From assembly GCF_007748035.1 (NCBI RefSeq), contig NZ_CP036278.1, positions 3,658,001 to 3,722,000 on the forward strand: DNA of 64,000 nt, in the 5' to 3' direction. The DNA comes from Aeoliella mucimassa (GTDB lineage Bacteria > Planctomycetota > Planctomycetia > Pirellulales > Lacipirellulaceae). Both the position numbers and the translations under genes were made by a program. The notes beneath the pieces were generated by a model. That model did not search any database. It saw only the letters and a program-made list of their open reading frames with translations, and was not told the origin of the DNA. Shown here piece after piece: positions 46,191-54,503 of this stretch (position 1 is its first letter; each line of letters begins with the position of its first letter).

Positions 46191-46553
46191 TTAGCCGTTC
46201 TGAGTCGGGGAAGATGGACGCAAGCATTGCAACATCTCGTCGAGCTTGGCGTCCAAATCGTCGAGCCGCATTTCGATGTTGGTGAGCCTGCCGGCCAGCC
46301 TGGTGATCTCCTCCCGCGAGGGCATATTCAGCTCCGCCAGCGACTTTTCCATCGCCTTCTGCGTGGCTTCACGGAACGGCCCCGACGTTACCAACCAGGC
46401 GTCGAGCATGGCGCCGGTGGCCTCGGAGTAGGCGTCGGTGTTCACCGCTTCGACCATCATTTTGGCCCACGTTTGCATGCCTGCATCGCGGACATCTTTC
46501 AGCATGCCCGTCGGGTCGAACGGGTTGAACGACTCAGTGGAATTCGCACTCAT
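46191..46553 (-). CDS. phaE: PHA synthase accessory subunit, PhaE/PhaR-like (copy 2)
   Basis: This 120-residue protein lies directly before phaC copy 2. The start at 46553 has GAGG upstream; the longer frame to 46634 is doubtful. It has DPTGMLKDVRDAGMQTWAKMMVEAVNTDAYSEATGAMLDAWL, a helical body similar to PhaE subunits, and a C-terminal heptad coil (REEITRLAGRLTNIEMRLDDLDAKLDEML). The layout matches the copy at 23574-23954. Like that one, it is much shorter than classical PhaE. It probably activates the PhaC encoded next to it. Confidence 0.78.
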   Translation of the reverse strand: MSANSTESFNPFDPTGMLKDVRDAGMQTWAKMMVEAVNTDAYSEATGAMLDAWLVTSGPFREATQKAMEKSLAELNMPSREEITRLAGRLTNIEMRLDDLDAKLDEMLQCLRPSSPTQNG

Positions 46554-46705
46554 AATCGCCTCGCTTGCAAGTTTTGTTTCGGCCAACTGGACTCCTGTTT
46601 GCGGAACATCAGGCGAGGGATGCATTCCCTGCATGGAAGTGCGATGAATCCCTTCGCATCACTTCCCTCGCCTGAGGTATTCCCGCGTGTGACTACACCT
46701 TCCGG

Positions 46706-47452
46706 CTACTGCATGAAGGCCCCCCCGTTCACGTTGATTTGCTGCCCGGTGATGTAGTCGCCATCGGCAACCAGGAACAGAACTGCCTTGGCAATTTCCT
46801 CGGGCTGGGCGTACCGCCCCATTGGAATTTTACCTTTAATTTGAGCCTGAATGACGTCCGGCACCGCATTAAACATGTCGGTATCGGTGTAGCCAGGCGA
46901 GACGACATTCACCGTGATTCCCGACCGCACTAGCTCGGCCGCCGCAGTGCGCGTAAAGGCAATAATGCCCCCTTTGCTGGCACTGTAATTGGCCTGGCCC
47001 ATCGCCGGGATTTGACCGTTCATCGAGCTGATATTCACGATCCTTCCATAGCTCTGACGAGTCATGATGGGAATCGCTTCGGAGGTGCAGAAGAAGCACC
47101 CATTCAGGTTGGTCGACACGACTTCCACCCATTGGTCGTCGGTCATTTTTGGCAGCATCGAATCGCGGGTAATGCCAGCGTTATTCACCAACACATCGAG
47201 GTGTCCGAACTCATTGGCAACGCGCTGAACCATGCCTCGAGCTTCGCTCGAATTGCCAATATTGGCCTGCACAATCATGCTTTGCCCTCCCAACGCCGCG
47301 ACGGCGTCGGCCACCTCCACGGCCTTGGCTTCGTTGTGCGAATAATTGATAGCTACCTTTGCTCCTTCGCGAGCTAGCTCCAGAGCAATCGCTCGTCCGA
47401 TACCACGCGAGGCCCCCGTCACGAGGGCGGTTCGTCCGTCGACTCTTCCCAT
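46706..47452 (-). CDS. phaB: Acetoacetyl-CoA reductase / 3-oxoacyl reductase
   Basis: This is a 248-residue classical SDR. The ATG at 47452 has AAGGAG six bases upstream. Motifs are TGASRGIGRAIA (NAD(P) site), NNAGITRDSMLPKMTDDQW, NISSMNGQIPAMGQANYSASKGG (catalytic Ser, Tyr and Lys) and SPGYTDTDM. It closely resembles PhaB, which reduces acetoacetyl-CoA to (R)-3-hydroxybutyryl-CoA with NADPH; FabG is the close relative. Placement between phaA and phaE-phaC supports PhaB. A second candidate reductase is the phasin-SDR fusion at 16117-17352. Confidence 0.92.
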   Translation of the reverse strand: MGRVDGRTALVTGASRGIGRAIALELAREGAKVAINYSHNEAKAVEVADAVAALGGQSMIVQANIGNSSEARGMVQRVANEFGHLDVLVNNAGITRDSMLPKMTDDQWVEVVSTNLNGCFFCTSEAIPIMTRQSYGRIVNISSMNGQIPAMGQANYSASKGGIIAFTRTAAAELVRSGITVNVVSPGYTDTDMFNAVPDVIQAQIKGKIPMGRYAQPEEIAKAVLFLVADGDYITGQQINVNGGAFMQ

Positions 47453-47527
47453 CACTGACTCCTTGAGGCTGAAGTAGATTCTCGTTTGTGGCTCTTAAAA
47501 AAAGCCTTTTTTGCAATTCGCTCTCGG

Positions 47528-48709
47528 TTATTCGCGCTCGAATATGGCCGCGATCCCCTGCCCTCCTCCTATGCACATGGTGATCAGCGCCCGCTGCTTG
47601 GCAGTACGCTGCAGTTCGTACAAGGCTTTCACAACGAGGATGGCACCGGTTGCTCCGATGGGATGTCCCAGCGAAATCCCGCTGCCATTCGGGTTGGTGC
47701 GATCCATCGGTAATTCGAGCTCGCGAGCCACTGCCAGTGCTTGGGCTGCGAACGCTTCGTTGACTTCGAACACGTCGATGTCGTCGTAGCAGAAACCCGT
47801 TTTTTCTAGTATTTTCCTGACCGCCGGCACCGGGCCGATGCCCATGTACTGAGGGTCGACACCCGCGTAGGAATACGCGACCAACTTGCCGATCGGCTGT
47901 AGCCCGTGCGACTCGGCGTACTGGCGATCGGCCACCACCACGGCCGCGGCCGCATCGTTGATGCTCGAAGCATTGCCAGGCGTCACGGTCCCTTCGGGAT
48001 CGAACACCGTGGGGAGCTTGGCGAGCTTCTCGACGGTTAGCCCGAACCGCACGGTTTCGTCCACTTCGAACGGCACCGTTTCGCGCTTTACGCGAATCTC
48101 GATCGGAACGATTTGGGCCTTAAAATACCCTGCATTTAGGGCTGCTCCGGCACGCCGATGGCTCTCCACCGCCAGAGCGTCTTGGTCCTCTCGTGAGATC
48201 GCGTATTTCTTCGCCACGTTCTCGGCCGTGACACCCATGTGGTAGTCCTCAAACGGGTCGGAGAGGGCCCCCACCATGGCGTCGACCATTTTGCTGTCGT
48301 TCATCCGTGCACCGAAGCGCATGGCGGTCGAAAAGTAGGGGCTACGGCTCATGTTTTCGGCCCCACCGGCCACGGCGACCTCCGCATCGCCGAGCATGAT
48401 GGTCTGGGCTGCGGTGAGAATCGCCTGCAGACCGCTTCCGCAGAGTCGATTCAGCGTTAAAGCCGGGGTTTCGTAAGGTAATCCGCCCTTCACGCCGGCC
48501 ACTCGAGCCAGGTAATGATCGTGCGAATCGGTGTGAATAATGTTGCCAAAAATGCAGTGACCGACATCCTGTTTAGGGACATTTGCTCGGCTCACCGCCT
48601 CGCGGACGCAAGCGGCCGCTAACTCCGTAGGCGGGGTATCCTTCAGGCTGCCGCCGAATCCGCCGATGGCGGTCCGCACTCCACTCAACACGACGACTTC
48701 ACGATTCAT
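47528..48709 (-). CDS. phaA: Acetyl-CoA C-acetyltransferase (beta-ketothiolase)
   Basis: This is a 393-residue thiolase. The ATG at 48709 has GGAGG upstream; the longer frame to 48808 is not supported. Catalytic residues are Cys90 in LNRLCGSGLQAI, the His in SLGHPIGATG and the second Cys in MCIGGGQGIA. GNASSINDAAAAVVVAD is also diagnostic. It condenses two acetyl-CoA, or acetyl- plus propionyl-CoA, giving the 3-ketoacyl-CoA that PhaB reduces. It is the first gene of the minus-strand array, with a 499-base divergent region upstream that should hold the promoter. Confidence 0.95.
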   Translation of the reverse strand: MNREVVVLSGVRTAIGGFGGSLKDTPPTELAAACVREAVSRANVPKQDVGHCIFGNIIHTDSHDHYLARVAGVKGGLPYETPALTLNRLCGSGLQAILTAAQTIMLGDAEVAVAGGAENMSRSPYFSTAMRFGARMNDSKMVDAMVGALSDPFEDYHMGVTAENVAKKYAISREDQDALAVESHRRAGAALNAGYFKAQIVPIEIRVKRETVPFEVDETVRFGLTVEKLAKLPTVFDPEGTVTPGNASSINDAAAAVVVADRQYAESHGLQPIGKLVAYSYAGVDPQYMGIGPVPAVRKILEKTGFCYDDIDVFEVNEAFAAQALAVARELELPMDRTNPNGSGISLGHPIGATGAILVVKALYELQRTAKQRALITMCIGGGQGIAAIFERE

Positions 48710-49208
48710 CGTATCCCTCCAAGCTGAGTTTTTATGCACGGTGCTCGAGCAAGAGATGAGGCTCGAAGCAGAAAAGCTGTCTACTTTGTCAAGCACATCT
48801 AATGCCATTATTCGGAAATCTGAAAGTAGTCAACTTTGTCCCCCATGCAAATCAAACCGTCCGTTTGCGTGTGCGTTAACGCGCGCCACGGCACGGTTCA
48901 GTGACACATCAGCACACTCGTTGGCAAACCATACCCTCACGATGTTTGTTGGAATTAGCATTTGGCATTTGGCATAAATTCGGGCATACTGCAGTAGCCT
49001 TATTGAGGTCCTTTTCGAGTCCACAGCACAACTACTTTGGAAGCTCTTCCCCCATTGGCCCCGACGGGGTTTACCACCGAGGCTACGAACCGGAGAAACC
49101 ATTCCGCCGGTCGAAATCGCCGGCATGCGTTTCGCAGAGTCGATCACTCCAAGGAAGCACCTGATCTCAGGATTGCCCACCGGCAGTTCGCAATCGAAAG
49201 GTGAGAGC
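48710..49208. promoter_or_regulatory. Divergent control region between phaA and the CBS genes
   Basis: This 499-base region must drive the phaA array leftward and the CBS pair rightward. The section 48770-48990 is the least GC-rich. I see no certain -35/-10 pair or operator repeat. An in-frame extension of the CBS gene back to 49125 is possible but lacks a ribosome site. Confidence 0.5.
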
Positions 49209-49676
49209 ATGGGATTAAGACAAAACATGGCAAGCGAGCCAGTCAGCAAGCTGGACCTCCGTGAGCCAGTTCTCTGCGGGCCGGCCGAGACCGTCCGCGA
49301 TGCGATTCTCAAAATGCGCGAGCGGCGCCTGGGATGTGTCATCGTGGTCGACATCTACCGCAAACCGCTTGGCATGTTCACCGAGAGCAAGCTTACCCAG
49401 CTTCTTGCGGACAACCCCGAGGCGGTCAACGACGTCATCGGCAACCACCTCGAGAAACCTTGGCCCTGGGTCATGGAGTCGGATCCCATCTCCCTGGTGC
49501 TCGAAGACATGCAGTTGAACAACGTCCGCTTCATCGGCGTGCTCAACACCGATGGGCAAGTCGTTGGCCTCACAGGGCAAAAAGGATTGATGGAGTACAT
49601 CTCCGAGCATTTTCCGCAGCAAGTCATGGTACAGCGAGTTGGCAGCCGCCCGCCCGCCGAACGCGAAGGAGCTTAA
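49209..49676 (+). CDS. CBS-domain protein (copy 1)
   Basis: This is a 155-residue protein made of two CBS motifs (about 20-75 and 85-140): VLCGPAETVRDAILKMRERRLGCVIVVDIYRKPLGMFTESKL and PISLVLEDMQLNNVRFIGVLNTDGQVVGLTGQKGLMEYI. The start at 49209 has AAAGGTGAG upstream. CBS pairs bind adenine nucleotides and sense energy state. No catalytic domain is attached. The second CBS gene follows three bases downstream, so the two are co-transcribed and may form a heteromer. What they regulate is unknown. Confidence 0.88.
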   Translation: MGLRQNMASEPVSKLDLREPVLCGPAETVRDAILKMRERRLGCVIVVDIYRKPLGMFTESKLTQLLADNPEAVNDVIGNHLEKPWPWVMESDPISLVLEDMQLNNVRFIGVLNTDGQVVGLTGQKGLMEYISEHFPQQVMVQRVGSRPPAEREGA

Positions 49677-49679
49677 CCG

Positions 49680-50174
49680 ATGACATCGCGACGACCATTT
49701 CCCGCGGACTCCGGTGAATTTCACGATCCTCTGGAGAATTACGACCCCAAAGAATACGACGATCCACTCGAGGAAGCCCTCGCAACCCAACCGGCGTCGG
49801 CCATTCAGTCGACCCCCTACGTCGGCGTCTCGCCCGACACCACCATCGAACAGGCGGTCAAGAAGCTCTCGGGCTTGCAGGTTGCTTGCTTGCTGGTGGA
49901 GGAAGACGAGAAGCTCGTCGGGGTATTCTCCGACCGCGACCTGCTCGACAAGATCGCTTTGGAGTACGAAGCGAAGAAACACCTGCCGGTCCGCGACTTC
50001 ATGACCAGCAATCCTAACTTCGTGTACGACACCGACTCGGCCGCGGCGGTGCTCACCGTGATGGCCGTGCACGGTTTTCGGCATGTTCCAGTCATTAACC
50101 TCGATCATAAAATTGTTGGCATCGCCAGCCCGTATCGCATCACTAGCTTCCTGCGTTCGTACTTCGCTGGCTGA
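49680..50174 (+). CDS. CBS-domain protein (copy 2)
   Basis: This is a 164-residue protein with an acidic N-terminal stretch (FHDPLENYDPKEYDDPLEEAL) that is absent from its neighbour, then two CBS motifs: YVGVSPDTTIEQAVKKLSGLQVACLLVEEDEKLVGVFSDRDLLDKI and DTDSAAAVLTVMAVHGFRHVPVINLDHKIVGIASPYRITSFL. It starts three bases after the first CBS gene. The second motif has the GFRHVPV form typical of nucleotide-binding CBS pairs. A joint energy-sensing role with the neighbour is likely but unproven. Confidence 0.88.
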   Translation: MTSRRPFPADSGEFHDPLENYDPKEYDDPLEEALATQPASAIQSTPYVGVSPDTTIEQAVKKLSGLQVACLLVEEDEKLVGVFSDRDLLDKIALEYEAKKHLPVRDFMTSNPNFVYDTDSAAAVLTVMAVHGFRHVPVINLDHKIVGIASPYRITSFLRSYFAG

Positions 50175-50348
50175 GTCGTCCCCTCGCCCGGCGCTCGCTG
50201 ACAGCGACTGCCTGGCGAGAAAAAACCGCCGCAGCGCATAGGAATCTCTTCGCATTCCAGGCAAAAGTGTGCAAGAATCGGAACCACCCCGCATCGACCG
50301 GTGCGCATTGCCACCGGTCGATCCGTTGTTTCGATTCCTCTGCCTTTG

Positions 50349-51914
50349 ATGAGCCTCAATATGCCTTGCTTGCTTTCGGTAATCTCCTCCTCGATGCGAT
50401 CTTCGCATCTGCTTCCAATTATTGTTCGTTTGCATCTGATTGTATTGCTCGCTGCTTCGATCACGTCGACCTTGCGAGCCGACGACGACACGCCCGACTC
50501 GACGACCAACGCTCAGCGTCCACCGAACATCGTGGTGATCTTCATCGACGACATGGGCTACGCCGACATCGGACCGTTCGGAGCGAAGGACTACTCGACC
50601 CCGAACCTCGACCGCATGGCGAGCGAGGGCCGGGTGTTTACCGACTTCCATGCAGCCACGGCTGTCTGCAGTGCGTCGCGCGCGGCGCTGCTCACCGGGT
50701 GCTACCCCGAACGCATCGGCATCCTCGGCGCGCTCGGGCCTAACTCGAACCATGGCATCAACCCCGACGAGACCACCCTCGCGGAACTCTGCAAGTCGAA
50801 AGGCTACGCGACCGCGATCTACGGCAAATGGCATCTCGGCGACAGGCCGATGTTCATGCCGACGCTTCACGGCTTCGACGAATGGCTCGGCATCCCCTAC
50901 TCGAACGACATGTGGCCGCTCCACCCACAGTATGCCAAGCTCTCGAAGGGCGCCGCCGACCGCAAGCAGGGTTACCCTCCTCTGCCGATGTACGAAGACG
51001 ACCATATTGTCGACGAAGTCATCACCGGCGACGAGCAGGCGCAGTTTACCAAGCGTTTCACTCAGCGGGCGGTCGACTTCATCGAACACAATCAAAAGCA
51101 ACCTTTCTTTTTGTACGTGCCGCATCCCATGGTGCACGTTCCGCTGTTTGCCTCCGACGACTTCAAAGGCAAAAGCGGCGCGGGATTGTTCGGCGACGTG
51201 GTCATGGAACTCGACTGGTCGGTCGGCGAAATCCTCAACACGATTCGCAAACTTGATCTCGATAAAAATACGATGGTCGTCTTCACCTCCGACAATGGCC
51301 CCTGGCTAAGCTACGGCGACCATGCCGGCTCGGCGGGCATCTTCCGCGAAGGCAAAGGCACCATGTTCGAAGGCGGCTATCGCGAACCTTGCATCGTCTG
51401 GTGGCCCGACACCATTCCGGCCGGCACCAAGTGCGACGAGCTGGCAAGCACCATGGACCTGGTGCCGACGATCGCCAAGCTGATCGACGCTAAGCTGCCA
51501 GACGATCGCACCATCGACGGGCACAACATCTGGCCGCTCCTTTCCGGCCAGCCCGATGCCAAGTCGCCTTACGAGGCGTTCTACTGCTACTACGGCGGGC
51601 AACTCCAAGCGATCCGCGACCGCCAGTACAAGCTCCACTTCCCGCACCAGTATCGCTCGCTCGATGGCCGCCCCGGCGGCACGAACGGTTCGCCGGTCGG
51701 GTACAAGCAGCTCAAGATCGACCTCGAGCTGTTCGACCTCAAGGCCGACCCGAGCGAAACCACGAACATCGCTGCGGAGCACCCGGAAATCGTCGAGCGA
51801 CTTCAAGCCGCCGGCCAGGCAGCCCGCGCCGACCTGGGCGACAGCCTTACCAAGGTGAAAGGCAAGAACAACCGCCCACCAGGACGAGTAAAACCAAACA
51901 AAAAGGCCCCGTAG
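50349..51914 (+). CDS. Sulfatase (arylsulfatase family, formylglycine type)
   Basis: This is an exported sulfatase of about 521 residues. Several starts are possible (GTG 50301, ATG 50349, ATG 50394); any of the later two gives a signal peptide (LPIIVRLHLIVLLAASITSTLRA). The catalytic Cys, modified to formylglycine, lies in AVCSASRAALLTGCYPERIG (C-x-A-S-R). Metal ligands sit in NIVVIFIDDMGYADIG and VFTSDNGPW, with YGKWHLGD the conserved Lys/His motif. Planctomycetes carry many sulfatases for sulfated algal polysaccharides. The substrate is unknown. A dispersed hairpin repeat starts about 25 bases after the stop. Confidence 0.93.
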   Translation: MSLNMPCLLSVISSSMRSSHLLPIIVRLHLIVLLAASITSTLRADDDTPDSTTNAQRPPNIVVIFIDDMGYADIGPFGAKDYSTPNLDRMASEGRVFTDFHAATAVCSASRAALLTGCYPERIGILGALGPNSNHGINPDETTLAELCKSKGYATAIYGKWHLGDRPMFMPTLHGFDEWLGIPYSNDMWPLHPQYAKLSKGAADRKQGYPPLPMYEDDHIVDEVITGDEQAQFTKRFTQRAVDFIEHNQKQPFFLYVPHPMVHVPLFASDDFKGKSGAGLFGDVVMELDWSVGEILNTIRKLDLDKNTMVVFTSDNGPWLSYGDHAGSAGIFREGKGTMFEGGYREPCIVWWPDTIPAGTKCDELASTMDLVPTIAKLIDAKLPDDRTIDGHNIWPLLSGQPDAKSPYEAFYCYYGGQLQAIRDRQYKLHFPHQYRSLDGRPGGTNGSPVGYKQLKIDLELFDLKADPSETTNIAAEHPEIVERLQAAGQAARADLGDSLTKVKGKNNRPPGRVKPNKKAP

Positions 51915-52570
51915 ACTCCCGTTGCGCAGCAGCTTGCGAATAGATTCCCAATTTACCCACCGATGGGAAAATTGAATCTTCGCACACTCTACAAAACCAG
52001 TGGTTTTCGGCCTCGAATAGATTCCCATTTCCCAAAACGCATCGAGTGGGAATCTATTTTCGCAGTGGGAAACAATCGCAAGTCGTTTGACAGCAACAAG
52101 TTGCATCAACACCTCCGCGATAGTTGCCCAAAATAGATTCCCACCCATGGGAAACTATTTTTGGTTGGACGTTGGGAGTTGGGGAATTTCGGATTGGGGA
52201 TATCGGAATGTCATCTTGAAGGTGGTAGGGTGGGTCCAGGAGCTTCCAGCGACGCAGCCCCACCACCGCATTGCCCACACGCGCAGCAGCGAACGCCCAC
52301 GCCGGCAACCATTCGCCTGCGCGTCGACATTGGCAATCAAGTGAATTCAGAATTAGCTAAACCATTCCATCCTCCAACTACGGACTACTGACCACAAACA
52401 ACGGACCAAATACACCTATCCATTAGAACACCATGAGTGGCCAATTCCCAGCGAAATCTGGAGAGAATAAAAACACCAATTTCACCCTCCGCTGGCGGAG
52501 GGTCGGCCTCTAAGGGCCGGGGAGGTGGGAAGCGGAAAACGCCCCTCACTGTTTCAAATCCGACTTCGGC
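51915..52570. other. Intergenic region with hairpin repeat copy B
   Basis: 51939-52165 is the second copy of the fbp-linked repeat. The rest (52166-52570) has low-complexity stretches and a GGCCT..AGGCC-like stem near 52505-52525. I see no gene I can support. Confidence 0.6.
51939..52165 (+). repeat. Dispersed hairpin-rich repeat, copy B (behind the sulfatase)
   Basis: This is the reverse complement partner of 32572-32799, with the same run of TAGATTCCCA decamers and the same terminal hairpin (52128-52144 with 52149-52165, here with two mismatches). Relative to the gene before it, its orientation is the same as in copy A. It differs from copy A at scattered bases and by small changes near 52085-52115. 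Confidence 0.85.
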
Positions 52571-52580
52571 TAGTGCTCTG

Positions 52581-53279
52581 TTACACCTTGATTTCAGGGT
52601 ACACCGATTTCAGTTTGGTTCGTGCGTCGTCGATCTTCATTTGCCATTCGACTCCGCGTTGTATTTGATTGACGTCCTCGTGCCAGGCGGCCGACTGCTC
52701 GCGCAATTGCTCGGCACTACCAATGCGACGCCCCGCAACGCATTGTCCGGTGAGACAGCTCAGTTCGTTCTCGGCGATGTTCAGCCAACTGCCGTGCTTG
52801 GGCGTATGGTGGAATTCGATCCGGCGGACTAGACTGCGGGCACGCTCCGGTTCGAATGCGTCGTAGAAGGCGCCGATGGTGTGCGTGTTGAGATTGTCGC
52901 ACACCACGAGCACTTTCTCGCATTTTGCGTAGCGGCCCTCCAGGAGGTTCGCCATCTCGACGGCCCAATCGACCTTGGTCTTCTTGTCCCGCACCGAGAC
53001 CTGACGCCACAAGGCAAGTGGCTCGGCGAACATGAAGACTTTGGCCACTCCCGATCGCCGGTATTCGTAATCCACTCGCTTTGGGTGATGACGCGTTGCC
53101 GGAAGGGGAGCTTTGATCTCTTCGACCAGTTGAACCGGTTGCTCGTCCATGCACAGGACGGGAAGACACGGATCGTAGGGCCGGGAATAAACGTCCAGCA
53201 CGTCCTCCATGTGGGCTACGAACTCGGCGTTCGCTTCGGGAGGGATCACCCAGTATTGAACGTTGCGTTTGGTGTTCAT
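52581..53279 (-). CDS. IS630 transposase, DDE catalytic part (orfB)
   Basis: The 232-residue catalytic half carries the DDE motifs CMDEQ, VVCDNLNTHTIG and the terminal GSWLNIAENELS (Glu). It can start at the ATG at 53279, which overlaps the orfA stop (ATGA), or be made by a -1 slip on the A7 run at about 53284-53290 in orfA. The frame is open upstream of 53279 in the -1 register, so both routes are possible. The length is typical of IS630 orfB. Confidence 0.88.
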   Translation of the reverse strand: MNTKRNVQYWVIPPEANAEFVAHMEDVLDVYSRPYDPCLPVLCMDEQPVQLVEEIKAPLPATRHHPKRVDYEYRRSGVAKVFMFAEPLALWRQVSVRDKKTKVDWAVEMANLLEGRYAKCEKVLVVCDNLNTHTIGAFYDAFEPERARSLVRRIEFHHTPKHGSWLNIAENELSCLTGQCVAGRRIGSAEQLREQSAAWHEDVNQIQRGVEWQMKIDDARTKLKSVYPEIKV

Positions 53280-53722
53280 GCGGTTTTTTTGAGCGTGCGC
53301 CGCACGGTTTGGTAGCTGATCGAGTCGACAATTTCTAGCTCTACCGCCTTTCTTGCCAAGAGACGCAGCGTCCACTTGCCGTAGCCCTTCGGGGCCTCTC
53401 CCAGCCGCATGGCGATGATCTTTGCCTCTTGTTCGCCGTCAAGCAACTTTTCGGTGGGCGGGCTGTCTCGCTGTTTGCCGTTGAGCGTCTCCTCAAGGCC
53501 CCGCTCGACGAACCGCTGCCGCACATTTTCCACTGTCTTCGTGCGACAATCCAACGCCTCGGCGATCTTTGCGTCCGTCCAGCACGCACCCCCAATATCT
53601 GCCTTCAGAAGGATGTTGGCTCGCTTCACCTTCTGGCTGGTCCCCTGGAGCCGTTTCACGACATCTTGCAGAACGGAACGCTCCTCCTCGGTCAGTTCAA
53701 CGATATACTTCTTTCTACTCAT
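53276..53722 (-). CDS. IS630 transposase, DNA-binding part (orfA)
   Basis: This 148-residue helix-turn-helix protein starts at 53722 (MSRKKYIVELTEEERSVL). It contains a homeodomain-like winged segment with TDAKIAEALDCRTKTVENVRQRFVERGLEETLNG, the usual IS630 N-terminal layout that binds the element ends. It finishes in LKKTA followed by a TGA that overlaps the orfB ATG. The longer frame to 53791 adds residues with no clear match. Confidence 0.85.
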   Translation of the reverse strand: MSRKKYIVELTEEERSVLQDVVKRLQGTSQKVKRANILLKADIGGACWTDAKIAEALDCRTKTVENVRQRFVERGLEETLNGKQRDSPPTEKLLDGEQEAKIIAMRLGEAPKGYGKWTLRLLARKAVELEIVDSISYQTVRRTLKKTA

Positions 53723-53820
53723 GACGACCTCCTTGTCGAAATGCACGGGCAAAACGCAAGGAAGTCTCGCATCAATGGGCGGAAAAGCCAACCCTAATTC
53801 CTAGCTGTCACGAAGCACTA

Positions 53821-54309
53821 GTACCCAAATGGATAATGAATAGTGATAAGGATCCAAGCAAACTCAGGCCACCCACCTTCCCTCCCGCTTGCGGCCAATA
53901 AAGAGACACGGGTCGGGCTATCAGGCCCGGGGAGGGCAGCACCAGAGTATGGCACGAGAATCGAGCCAGCATGGCAGAGTCGCCGAGCCCGCGGAGCAAC
54001 TGGGTAGCACCAACAGCTGGGCGCACCACGCATTGCCACTCCACAAGACGCACCACGCCCTGTAGTCGGTGGGCGAAGCCCAAGAGGCCACCCCATCCGT
54101 GATGATAAGTGTGCGTCCGTGGCTGGAAGGAAACTGTTTCACACGTTCCACACCAAGCATCCAACCCACTGCTGGCAATTGGGCAACATGGCGGATCATG
54201 AGCGATCCGCTCTTTCTGCCGTGCGATCTCGAAGGACTGCCCGCGACAAGCCAGCAGTGGCACTCGAGAAGCGGACGCCGTAGCAGTGTCGCCGTGCCGC
54301 GTCGATCTC
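53821..54309. other. Gene-poor stretch holding direct repeat copy 1
   Basis: Apart from the 270-base repeat (53881-54150) there is only a short sequence leading to the end of the interrupted leucine-rich-repeat gene. Minus-strand frames here are broken and lie inside the repeat. Confidence 0.6.
53881..54150. repeat. Dispersed direct repeat, copy 1
   Basis: This 270-base segment matches 56354-56622 in the same orientation at about 85-90% by eye. Shared landmarks are a GGCTATCAGGCCCGGGGAGG block, a block starting GCATGGCAGAGTCGCCGAGC, and AAACTGTTTCACACGTTCCA at the end. On the minus strand copy 2 is an open frame (VKQF, SSHGRTLILTDG) whereas copy 1 has a frameshift, so it may be a decayed multi-copy coding repeat. 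Confidence 0.8.
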
Positions 54310-54503
54310 TTAGTAGTCTGGATCGTGAATCACTTGGCAATTAGTTAAGGCAGACTGTATCGACGACACGGACTCATCATCCAAGTTCGTGCCGCTTAGC
54401 ACCAAGGTTTCAAGTTGCGAAAGACTCGCTAAGACACCTACGCAGTCGTCTCGAAACCTAGTACGTCTTTCCTGAAATCCATTCCGCTGCTATATGCTGC
54501 GGA

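Larger units (their letters stand above)
52571..53820 (-). mobile_element. IS630-family insertion sequence (element 1)
   Basis: A 1.25-kb element is flanked by TA at 52571-52572 and 53819-53820, the IS630 target. Ends are related inverted repeats: TAGTGCTCTGTTACA on the left and, read inward from the right, TAGTGCTTCGTGACA. It encodes two overlapping frames (orfA, orfB) on the minus strand. Both look intact, so it may still be active. Confidence 0.85.

Noticed and set aside
49215..51137. A 640-codon minus-strand frame
   Set aside because: It is antisense to the two CBS genes and the sulfatase; no family resemblance.
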